DNA from: Rhodospirillaceae bacterium
GTDB lineage: Bacteria > Pseudomonadota > Alphaproteobacteria > Rhodospirillales > Magnetovibrionaceae
Direction of reading: 5' to 3'
NCBI GenBank assembly: GCA_029883045.1
Contig: JAOUJU010000015.1
Location: 1 to 14,490 of the forward strand
Length of the DNA: 14,490 nucleotides
The notes beneath the pieces are model-generated. The model made no database searches, was not told the DNA's origin, and saw only the letters and a list, made by a program, of their open reading frames with translations. The first letter of the stretch is position 1; each line of letters starts with the position of its first letter. A program made the translations under genes and the position numbers. Shown in pieces: positions 1 to 7,024 of this stretch.

Positions 1-1137
1 CCCGAAGCATCATCCCTAAGGCACGCTGGCGCGGTGCTTAGCATAGACTTAGGCGCATTACAAAAAAACTGGCAGACATATAAAAAAGCCGTTAGCAAAT
101 CCAAAAATTGCGCAGTTGGTGCAGTAATAAAAGCTGGCGGTTACGGCCTTGATGCGCGCCATGTCGGCGTCGCCTTGGGCGTTGTCGGGTGTAAAACATT
201 TTTTGTTGCAACCATAGACGAAGGCATTGAATTGCGCTCGGTCATTGGCCCGGATGCAGAAATATTTATCCTTGGTTGTGCTATTGGCGGCAACGAAACA
301 GATTTGGCACAATACGCATTAAGCCCGGTGCTCAATTCAATGGAAGATATTTCAGTCTGGAAAAAATTTTCCTCAACCAGCGCTAATATGGTGGCCGCTG
401 CGCTACACATTGATACGGGTATTAACCGGCTTGGTCTTGGGGCTGGCGATGTTAAGACCATTGCCAAAAACCCCGACATTATTTCGGGCGTTAATTTGTC
501 ACTAGTTATGAGCCACCTTGCCTGCGCCGATGAACAAGCCAACCCCATGAACGAAACCCAGTTGGCATCGTTTAAAGATGCCATTTCATCAATTAATGGT
601 TTGGTGGGGGTGCGCGCATCCATTGCCAATTCATCCGGGGTGTTTTTGGGAGGGCAATATCACCTTGATCTGGTGCGCCCGGGTGTCGCCCTTTATGGGG
701 TTAACCCAACGCCTGACAAGGCCAACCCAATGGACCAAGTTGTTCGCCTACAAGGGAAAATACTGCAAGTTCGCAAAATTGACACCCCAGATAGCGTTGG
801 TTATGGTGCGACCCACAAGGCGGCGGGGCCAGAACGCATTGCCACCGTAGCCGCTGGTTATGCCGATGGTATTTTGCGCTCGCTAAGCAACAATGGCGTT
901 GCTTATGTGGGCAAATATCCGGCACCTTATGTGGGGCGTGTTTCAATGGATTTAATTACCATCAACGTTTCTGCCATCCCCGAAAAAATTGCCCACGCTG
1001 GCGCGCTTGTTGATTTAATCGGGCCGAGCAATACTGTTGATGACATGGCGGCGCGTAGCGGTACAATCGGCTATGAAATACTTACCAACCTTGGGTCACG
1101 TTATGGCCGGGTTTATGTGGGCGGGGCGAAAATATAA
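1..1137 (+). CDS. alr: Alanine racemase, 5' end cut by the window edge
   Basis: PLP-dependent enzyme that interconverts L- and D-alanine for peptidoglycan; cytoplasmic. The frame is open from base 1. A GTG at 34 could be read as a start, but the translated residues before it (ending in ...HAGAV) look like the usual Alr lead-in to the first strand, so the true start is probably upstream. Numbering from that GTG, the PLP lysine is K33 in KAGGYG. The barrel motif DTGINRLG (about 127-134) and RPGVALYG (215-222) follow. The second catalytic base is Y257 in GYGATHK, SMDL (304-307) lies in the C-terminal domain, and the protein ends with the YEILT / R..R.Y pattern. At 378+ residues the length is normal. 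K-A-G-G-Y-G differs from the usual K-A-[DN]-A-Y-G. The stop lies 1 base before mlaE, so co-transcription is likely. In alphaproteobacteria dnaB often precedes alr, but that part is not visible here. Confidence 0.95.
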   Translation, partial: PEASSLRHAGAVLSIDLGALQKNWQTYKKAVSKSKNCAVGAVIKAGGYGLDARHVGVALGVVGCKTFFVATIDEGIELRSVIGPDAEIFILGCAIGGNETDLAQYALSPVLNSMEDISVWKKFSSTSANMVAAALHIDTGINRLGLGAGDVKTIAKNPDIISGVNLSLVMSHLACADEQANPMNETQLASFKDAISSINGLVGVRASIANSSGVFLGGQYHLDLVRPGVALYGVNPTPDKANPMDQVVRLQGKILQVRKIDTPDSVGYGATHKAAGPERIATVAAGYADGILRSLSNNGVAYVGKYPAPYVGRVSMDLITINVSAIPEKIAHAGALVDLIGPSNTVDDMAARSGTIGYEILTNLGSRYGRVYVGGAKI

Positions 1138-1138
1138 A

Positions 1139-1921
1139 ATGAATCCATTATCCGGATTGCAAAAAATCGGCAGTGTTTTTATTTCCTTTCTTGAAACTGC
1201 GGGCAAACTAACCACGTTTACGGTTTCGGGCATTAGCCATGCGGTACGTCCACCGTTTTATCCGCGCATAATTATTCACCAAATGATGGACATTGGTTAT
1301 TATTCCCTGCCGGTTGTTGGCCTAACCGCGGTTTTTGCCGGTATGGTTTTAGCGTTGCAAAGCTACACCGGATTTTCACGTTTTTCCGCCGAAGGGGCAA
1401 TTGCTAACGTTGTGGTTTTATCTATCACCCGTGAGCTTGGCCCAGTGTTGGCGGGCCTAATGGTTGCCGGGCGCATCGGCGCTAGCTTAGCCGCTGAAAT
1501 TGGAACAATGCGGGTCACCGAACAAATTGACGCCCTAACCACGCTTTCGACCAACCCAATGAAATATCTAGTCGCACCCCGGATGATAGCGGGCATAACC
1601 ATGTTCCCTATTTTGGTTTTGGTTGCTGACGTGATTGGTGTTTTTGGCGGGTATATGGTTGCGGTTTACAAGCTTGGTTTTAACCCATCCAATTACTTGC
1701 AAAACACCTGGAACTTTTTAACCTTCGAAGATGTGACATCAGGGTTAGTAAAAGCCGCTGCCTTTGGTTTTATAGTAACGCTTATGGGTTGCTATCACGG
1801 TTATAATTCACGCGGCGGCGCCCAAGGGGTCGGCACCGCCACCACCAATGCGGTGGTATCTGCGTGCATACTTATTCTTTCGTTCGATTACATTCTAACC
1901 GAAATGTTTTTCGCCAAATAA
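1139..1921 (+). CDS. mlaE: MlaE/YrbE-family lipid ABC transporter permease
   Basis: Inner-membrane permease of the Mla/Ttg2-type ABC transporter, which moves phospholipids between inner and outer membrane. I chose the ATG at 1139, one base after the alr stop. It gives 260 residues, the normal family size; an in-frame ATG at 1037 would run through the end of alr and adds nothing family-like. The N-terminal 45 residues carry an amphipathic lead-in. About five hydrophobic segments follow (around 52-75, 90-112, 150-177, 205-220 and 236-255). The hallmark is the conserved block RELGPVLAGLMVAGRIGA (98-115) followed by AAEIGTMRVTEQIDAL (118-133). The C-terminal GGAQGVG-ATT-AVV region (226-240) is also typical. 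mlaF follows after 15 bases. No MlaD, MlaB or MlaC gene is in the window. Confidence 0.95.
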   Translation: MNPLSGLQKIGSVFISFLETAGKLTTFTVSGISHAVRPPFYPRIIIHQMMDIGYYSLPVVGLTAVFAGMVLALQSYTGFSRFSAEGAIANVVVLSITRELGPVLAGLMVAGRIGASLAAEIGTMRVTEQIDALTTLSTNPMKYLVAPRMIAGITMFPILVLVADVIGVFGGYMVAVYKLGFNPSNYLQNTWNFLTFEDVTSGLVKAAAFGFIVTLMGCYHGYNSRGGAQGVGTATTNAVVSACILILSFDYILTEMFFAK

Positions 1922-1936
1922 AACCGGATAAAAATA

Positions 1937-2722
1937 ATGCACGCCACATCATCAGCAAACCCAAAAATAAGCCTAAGCGCTGTAAAAAAAGCGTTCGGAC
2001 GCAAGGTAGTTTTGGATGGTATTGACCTAGACGTTGCCCCGGGCGAAAGCGTTGTGGTTATTGGTGGGTCGGGTACTGGTAAATCGGTGCTGCTTAAATC
2101 CATTCTTGGCATACTTAAACCCGATAGCGGCTCAATCAAGGTTGATGGCGAAGAAATAACCCGCATGGGTTCATCCGACCGGGAACGGATAAACAACAAA
2201 TTCGGCATGCTGTTCCAAGGGGCAGCACTGTTTGATTCACTGCCCGTATGGGAAAACGTTGCCTTTGGCATTTTGGCAGAAAAACGCGTGAACCGCGATG
2301 AGGCCAAAGAAATTGCCATCCAAAAACTTTCGCAAGTTGGATTAATTTCTGATGTGGCAGATTTATTTCCGGCCGAACTTTCGGGCGGCATGCAAAAACG
2401 TGTTGGCCTAGCGCGCGCCATTTGTGCCGATCCAGAAATTATATTTTTTGACGAACCAACCACCGGGCTAGACCCCATCATGGCCGATGTAATTAATGAC
2501 CTGATTGTAAAGGTAACCCGCGAAGTTGGCGCAACCGCACTTTCCATTACCCACGACATGGCGTCAGCGCGCAAAATAGCCAACCGCGTTGCCATGCTTT
2601 ATCACGGAAAAATAATTTGGGCCGGACCAGTCGAAGATATCGACCATTCCGGCAACGAATATGTTGATCAGTTCATCCACGGACGCGCCGACGGGCCAAT
2701 TAAAATGGCGGTTCGGGCATAA
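1937..2722 (+). CDS. mlaF: MlaF-type ABC transporter ATP-binding protein
   Basis: Cytoplasmic ATPase that powers the MlaE-type permease encoded just upstream. Over 261 residues it shows a complete ABC domain: Walker A GGSGTGKS (43-50), Q-loop glutamine Q94 in LFQGAALF, signature LSGGMQKR (148-155), Walker B IIFFDEP (168-174), D-loop GLDP (177-180) and switch histidine H206 in SITHD. The GAALFDSLPVWENVAF region after the Q-loop and the C-terminal tail containing VDQFIHG-DGPI are typical of the MlaF/Ttg2A group rather than of amino-acid or drug exporters. The ATG at 1937 has only a weak A-rich ribosome site, and the gap to mlaE is 15 bases, so coupled expression is likely. It ends 16 bases before the radA start. 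Assignment to the Mla class is firm; that the cargo is phospholipid is inferred from the family. Confidence 0.95.
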   Translation: MHATSSANPKISLSAVKKAFGRKVVLDGIDLDVAPGESVVVIGGSGTGKSVLLKSILGILKPDSGSIKVDGEEITRMGSSDRERINNKFGMLFQGAALFDSLPVWENVAFGILAEKRVNRDEAKEIAIQKLSQVGLISDVADLFPAELSGGMQKRVGLARAICADPEIIFFDEPTTGLDPIMADVINDLIVKVTREVGATALSITHDMASARKIANRVAMLYHGKIIWAGPVEDIDHSGNEYVDQFIHGRADGPIKMAVRA

Positions 2723-2738
2723 CAAAAAAGTAACAAAA

Positions 2739-4112
2739 TTGGCCAAAGCAAAAACCAGATATGTTTGCCAAGACTGCGGCGCCGAAACCACCAAGTGGTC
2801 TGGGCGTTGTGATGCCTGCGGTGCGTGGAACACCATTTCCGAAGAATCCGCGCCCGAAAGCGCACCCAAAGGTTTAGGTGCGGCGAAAGGTCGCAAGGTT
2901 GAATTTGTCGGCCTTGAAGGTGGTGGTAAAACCCCACCCCGTACCCGCACCGGAATAAACGAACTTGACCGTGCCCTTGGTGGTGGTTTGGTTGATGGTT
3001 CGGCAGTTCTTGTTGCGGGTGACCCCGGCATCGGCAAATCAACCATATTATTACAAGCGGCGGCCAAAATGGCAGCAGCGGTTGAGGTTGCGTACATTTC
3101 TGGCGAGGAATCAATCGGGCAAATTCGCTTGCGCGGTGAAAGATTGGGCCTGACGGATGGAAAAGACAAAAATAAAATAAGCCTAGCTGCCGCCACTAAC
3201 GTTCGCGATATCGTCACCACCCTTGATGCGCCCAAGGGGCCCAAGGTGGTAATTATTGATTCCATTCAAACCATGTACATCGACCAATTAGAAAGCGCGC
3301 CCGGCACCGTTAGCCAGGTACGCACATCGGCACACGAGCTAATTCGTTTGGCCAAACGTCGGGGGTTCGCGCTGATACTGGTGGGCCACGTAACCAAAGA
3401 AGGGCAAATTGCTGGGCCACGGGTGCTAGAACACATGGTCGATACGGTTTTGTATTTTGAGGGCGAAAAAAGCCATCAGTTCCGAATCCTCAGGGCGGTC
3501 AAAAACCGCTTTGGTGCGACCGATGAAATTGGCGTTTTTGAGATGAGTGATGAAGGCCTGATTGAGGTCGCCAACCCATCTGCATTGTTTTTATCAGAAC
3601 GCGACGAAGGGGTTTCGGGTTCGGCCATATTTGCCGGAATGGAGGGAACCCGGCCAATGCTATTGGAAATTCAGGCACTTGTGTCCCCTACCCAGTTATC
3701 ACAGCCTCGGCGCGCGGTGGTCGGGTGGGATTCTGGCCGTCTGGCCCAAGTTATGGCTGTAACCGAGACCAGATGCGGTCTTGCCATTGGGGCAAATGAC
3801 GTATACCTAAACGTCGCTGGTGGATTAAAAATAATAGAACCAGCAGCAGATATGGCGGTGGCAGCAGCATTGATGTCATCGTTGGCGGGTAAAGCGGCAC
3901 CATTGGACGCGGTATTTTTTGGTGAAATAGGTCTATCGGGCGAAGTTCGAAGCGTAAGCCACATAGAGGCACGAATAAAAGAGGCGGCAAAGCTGGGTTT
4001 CAAAAAAGCATTCGTTCCGTCTGGGTCCAAGGGTGTAAAGAAAATCACCGGCGACATAAACGTTAAAGAAGTAAAACATCTTTCTGATTTGGTTCAGCTG
4101 TTTGATGAATAA
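2739..4112 (+). CDS. radA: DNA repair protein RadA/Sms
   Basis: RecA-like ATPase that helps branch migration and processing of recombination intermediates. The 457 residues match the family length (about 460). In order: a zinc finger with C10, C13, C24 and C27; Walker A GDPGIGKST (94-102); Walker B VVIIDS (170-175); the RadA signature KNRFG (255-259); and a Lon-protease-like C-terminal domain from about 280 containing RRAVVGWD (324-331) and FGEIGLSGEVR (394-404). The start is a TTG at 2739, because the family N-terminus (MAKAKTRYVCQDCG-like) begins exactly there. The frame stays open upstream to an ATG at 2661, but that would overlap mlaF and add a non-conserved 26-residue head. No strong Shine-Dalgarno is visible. 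A TTG start with a poor ribosome site suggests low translation, as suits a repair enzyme. cvpA follows after 24 bases. Confidence 0.97.
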   Translation: MAKAKTRYVCQDCGAETTKWSGRCDACGAWNTISEESAPESAPKGLGAAKGRKVEFVGLEGGGKTPPRTRTGINELDRALGGGLVDGSAVLVAGDPGIGKSTILLQAAAKMAAAVEVAYISGEESIGQIRLRGERLGLTDGKDKNKISLAAATNVRDIVTTLDAPKGPKVVIIDSIQTMYIDQLESAPGTVSQVRTSAHELIRLAKRRGFALILVGHVTKEGQIAGPRVLEHMVDTVLYFEGEKSHQFRILRAVKNRFGATDEIGVFEMSDEGLIEVANPSALFLSERDEGVSGSAIFAGMEGTRPMLLEIQALVSPTQLSQPRRAVVGWDSGRLAQVMAVTETRCGLAIGANDVYLNVAGGLKIIEPAADMAVAAALMSSLAGKAAPLDAVFFGEIGLSGEVRSVSHIEARIKEAAKLGFKKAFVPSGSKGVKKITGDINVKEVKHLSDLVQLFDE

Positions 4113-4136
4113 AACTAGGTTAAAAGGCAAACGCCC

Positions 4137-4781
4137 ATGACAATGTTTGATGTAGCAGTCATTGCCGTTCTGGCCGTTTCTGGCGTATTGGCCTTTGCCC
4201 GCGGGTTCGTTCACGAGGTTCTTTCCATTGCTGGCTGGGTCGGTGCATTTTTTGCCGCTATGTACGGAACGCCGCTATTAAAGCCGTTGATGCTACAGGT
4301 CATAAATGATGAATTTTTTGCATCCCTTGCGTTGGGCGCAATAATTTTTATTTCCACCCTTATTATCCTTTCCATGCTTACCAAATCAATCTCGCGCCGG
4401 GTAAAAGATAGCGCCCTTGGCGCGCTTGATCGTTCGCTTGGGGTTTTGTTCGGGTTTTTGCGCGGTGCTATTATAGTATGCCTTGCCTATATCGCCCTTG
4501 AATGGGTGATCCCGGCCGACGAACAAGGCCCATGGGTACGCGAAGCAAAAGCAATTCAAATGGTTGAAATTGGTGCAGGCGCATTAAAGGCGCTAGCACC
4601 CAAAAGCGATGAAACCGCAGCGGATAAGAAAAAAACCGAGCAAACCACCCGCGACAAGGTCCAACAAATGTTTAAAGATGCAATAACCCCCAAAGCCGAA
4701 ACTCCGGCGGGTAAAAATGGTGACGGTTACGACACCAAAGAACGCAAAGAGCTAGATCGGCTTTTTGAAACCAGTAAATAA
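4137..4781 (+). CDS. cvpA: CvpA family membrane protein
   Basis: Small inner-membrane protein of the CvpA family (named for colicin V production in E. coli). It is often encoded beside purF, and its biochemical role is still poorly defined. The 214 residues give four hydrophobic segments (roughly 4-21, 28-46, 63-83 and 98-121). The conserved FARGFVHEVLSIAGWVGAFF stretch lies near the start, and ALGALDRSLGVLFGFLRGA precedes the fourth segment. From about residue 150 a long charged, Lys/Glu/Thr-rich tail follows, likely cytoplasmic and disordered. The start is the ATG at 4137, with an aaaggc stretch upstream; an ATG two codons later is equally possible. purF begins 18 bases downstream, reproducing the classic cvpA-purF pair. 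Confidence 0.93.
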   Translation: MTMFDVAVIAVLAVSGVLAFARGFVHEVLSIAGWVGAFFAAMYGTPLLKPLMLQVINDEFFASLALGAIIFISTLIILSMLTKSISRRVKDSALGALDRSLGVLFGFLRGAIIVCLAYIALEWVIPADEQGPWVREAKAIQMVEIGAGALKALAPKSDETAADKKKTEQTTRDKVQQMFKDAITPKAETPAGKNGDGYDTKERKELDRLFETSK

Positions 4782-4799
4782 AATGCAGAAAAAAATGGA

Positions 4800-6275
4800 A
4801 TGGTCCCGATGAACAAAAAATGCTGCACCACAGAAAATATGGATGATGACCATTTCCACGACGAATGCGGGGTGTTTGGTATTTTTGGCCATCCCGATGC
4901 ATCTGCTTTTACCGCACTGGGTCTGCATGCCCTACAACATCGTGGCCAAGAAGCGGCTGGTGTTGTTTCGTATGATGGCAAACATTTTCATTCCCACCGT
5001 GCCATGGGCCCGGTTGGAGATAACTTTAACTCAGAAGATGTAATCAGCCGCCTAGTCGGCCCCATGGCCATTGGTCATGTTCGTTATTCAACATCGGGGC
5101 AAACTGTTTTAAGAAACGTCCAGCCGATGTTTGCCGATTTGGTATTTGGCGGGTTTGCCATTGCGCACAACGGCAACCTGACTAATGCGCGCGCGCTGCG
5201 CCGCAACTTGGTGGAAGAAGGATGCATATTCCAGTCCACATCAGACAGTGAAACATTTTTACATTTGGTTGCCACCAGTGATTTCCGCAAGGTAATGGAC
5301 CGCCTGATTGATGCCCTAAAACAGGTTGATGGCGCGTATTCATTATTGGCACTGACCCGGGAAAAACTTATAGGTGCGCGTGACCCGTTGGGTGTGCGAC
5401 CGTTGGTTTTGGGCCGTTCAGGCGATGCATGGGTATTAGCATCGGAAACATGTGCGCTTGATATTATTGGTGCCGAATTTGTCCGCGATGTAGAACCGGG
5501 TGAAATTGTAGTTATCAGTGAAAAACACGGACTGCAAAGTTTTAAACCATTTCCACAGGTGCCACCGCGTTTTTGTATTTTTGAACATATTTATTTTGCT
5601 AGGCCCGATAGCGTTATGGGTGGGCTTAACGTTTATGATGTTCGTAAAAAAATTGGCCAAGAACTTGCGCGTGAAAGCCATGTTGACGTTGACATGATTG
5701 TTCCGGTTCCAGATTCCGGCGTTCCGGCGGCAATCGGTTATTCCGAACAATCAGGTGTACCGTTTGAATTGGGAATTATTCGTAACCACTATGTTGGCCG
5801 TACCTTTATTGAACCCAGCGACACCATTCGCCACCTTGGGGTGCGCCTGAAACATAACGCCAACGCCGCCCACATAAAAGGAAAACGAATATTGTTGGTG
5901 GATGACAGCATCGTGCGTGGAACAACATCAATGAAAATTGTCGAAATGGTGCGCAACGCTGGTGCGGCCGAGGTACACATGCGTATTTCCAGCCCACCGA
6001 CCACACACCCATGTTTTTATGGTATCGACACACCCAATAAAGAAAAACTAATGGCCCATCGTTTCACGGTTGAACAGATGGCCAAGGAAATTGGGGTAGA
6101 TAGCCTTGCCTTCATCAGCCAAGACGGACTTTACCGGGCGGTTGGTGAAACAGGGCGCAATGGCGAATGCCCACAATATTGCGACGCTTGCTTTACCGGT
6201 GAATATCCCATCGCGCTCGTGGATAATGACGGCAGCAGTGCCCCTGAACAGCTTTCGCTTTTATCTGAAGGTTAA
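4800..6275 (+). CDS. purF: Amidophosphoribosyltransferase (glutamine PRPP amidotransferase)
   Basis: Catalyses the first committed step of purine synthesis: PRPP plus glutamine gives 5-phosphoribosylamine. It is 491 residues from the ATG at 4800. An ATG at 4809 is an alternative with better spacing from GGA at 4797-4799. The class II glutaminase nucleophile is C23 in DECGVFG, so the first 22 (or 19) residues would be a propeptide removed to expose Cys. The glutaminase domain shows RYSTSG (95-100) and HNGNLTN (123-129). The phosphoribosyltransferase domain has the PRPP loop ILLVDDSIVRGTTS (364-377). C259 in FCIFEH, C405 in HPCFYG, and C461/C464 in the CDAC motif occupy the places of the iron-sulfur ligands in the Bacillus-type enzyme, so this is probably a 4Fe-4S PurF rather than the cluster-free E. 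coli type. A YciK-like SDR gene starts 7 bases after the stop. Confidence 0.97.
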   Translation: MVPMNKKCCTTENMDDDHFHDECGVFGIFGHPDASAFTALGLHALQHRGQEAAGVVSYDGKHFHSHRAMGPVGDNFNSEDVISRLVGPMAIGHVRYSTSGQTVLRNVQPMFADLVFGGFAIAHNGNLTNARALRRNLVEEGCIFQSTSDSETFLHLVATSDFRKVMDRLIDALKQVDGAYSLLALTREKLIGARDPLGVRPLVLGRSGDAWVLASETCALDIIGAEFVRDVEPGEIVVISEKHGLQSFKPFPQVPPRFCIFEHIYFARPDSVMGGLNVYDVRKKIGQELARESHVDVDMIVPVPDSGVPAAIGYSEQSGVPFELGIIRNHYVGRTFIEPSDTIRHLGVRLKHNANAAHIKGKRILLVDDSIVRGTTSMKIVEMVRNAGAAEVHMRISSPPTTHPCFYGIDTPNKEKLMAHRFTVEQMAKEIGVDSLAFISQDGLYRAVGETGRNGECPQYCDACFTGEYPIALVDNDGSSAPEQLSLLSEG

Positions 6276-6282
6276 ACTAAAG

Positions 6283-7005
6283 ATGAGCAACAGCGCAGCA
6301 AAACGCCTTGAAGGAAAAATAGCACTTATTACCGGTGCATCGCGTGGCATCGGTCGTGCGGTGGCACTTCGTTTTGCCGCCGAGGGCGCACACTTAATTT
6401 TGACTGCCCGCACCCAAGGTGCCCTAGAAGAGCTTGACGATGAAATACAAAAAATAAACGGTGGGGTGCCATCAACCCTAGTGCCCGGCGACATAACTAA
6501 TTACGACATGATTGATCAAATGGGTGCTGGCGTTTATGAACGTTTTGGCAAGCTTGATATACTAGTAGGAAACGCTGGATTGCTGGGCCAGCTTTCGCCA
6601 CTGAGCCACATTGACCCCAAAACGTGGGATCAGGTAATGGCGGTTAATCTGACCGCTAACTGGCGCCTTATTCGAAGTTTTGATTCTTTGTTGCGCCAAT
6701 CAGAGGCAGGTAGAGTAATTTTTGTTACCTCAACCGTTGGGCATATGGCGCGTGCTTATTGGGGGGGCTATGCAGTTTCCAAGGCCGCACTGGAAATGCT
6801 TTCGGGTATTTATGCTGAAGAAACTAAAAAATCCAATGTCAGGGTTAACTTGATTAACCCCGGCGGGACCCGAACCAATATGCGAGCCGAAGCCATGCCC
6901 GGCGAAGACCCCGAAAGCGTAAAACCACCCGAAGCCATTACCGAATATTTTGTCGAATTAGCCGCGGTAACATGCACGCGTCACGGCGAATTGATAGAAC
7001 CTTAA
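6283..7005 (+). CDS. YciK-like short-chain dehydrogenase/reductase
   Basis: NAD(P)-dependent oxidoreductase of the classical SDR type, cytosolic, 240 residues. The Rossmann cofactor loop TGASRGIG is at 17-24 and the NAG motif at 97-99. The catalytic serine is S150, with the Y-x3-K pair at Y163 and K167 in GGYAVSK. The segments NAGLLG and INPGGTRTNMRAEA (191-204), followed by an EDPE.VKPPE pattern, resemble E. coli YciK more than FabG-type reductases. The substrate is unknown. The ATG at 6283 lies 7 bases after the purF stop, with taaag as a weak ribosome site. An upstream ATG at 6106 in the same frame sits inside purF and is unlikely. From memory, SDR genes after purF recur in alphaproteobacteria, but I see nothing in the sequence that ties it to purine synthesis. 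Confidence 0.9.
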   Translation: MSNSAAKRLEGKIALITGASRGIGRAVALRFAAEGAHLILTARTQGALEELDDEIQKINGGVPSTLVPGDITNYDMIDQMGAGVYERFGKLDILVGNAGLLGQLSPLSHIDPKTWDQVMAVNLTANWRLIRSFDSLLRQSEAGRVIFVTSTVGHMARAYWGGYAVSKAALEMLSGIYAEETKKSNVRVNLINPGGTRTNMRAEAMPGEDPESVKPPEAITEYFVELAAVTCTRHGELIEP

Positions 7006-7024
7006 AAAAACAAAGGTGTAGCCA

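Noticed and set aside
1888..2595. Long open frame of 235 codons on the minus strand opposite mlaF.
   Set aside because: It lies entirely against a clear ABC ATPase, its translation is Ser/Arg/Pro-rich with no family features, and it is the usual mirror of codon bias.
2661..2738. Upstream extension of radA to an ATG at 2661.
   Set aside because: It overlaps mlaF by 62 bases and adds 26 residues that do not look like RadA, while the TTG at 2739 begins exactly at the conserved N-terminus.
4783..4812. Nine-codon ATG frame between cvpA and purF whose TGA overlaps the ATG at 4809, like a translational coupler.
   Set aside because: It is too short to judge, has no ribosome site of its own, and can arise by chance in A-rich sequence.
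6106..6282. Extension of the SDR gene into purF from an ATG at 6106.
   Set aside because: It would overlap the purF C-terminus by 170 bases, and the added residues are unlike any SDR head. The ATG at 6283 gives a normal 240-residue protein.
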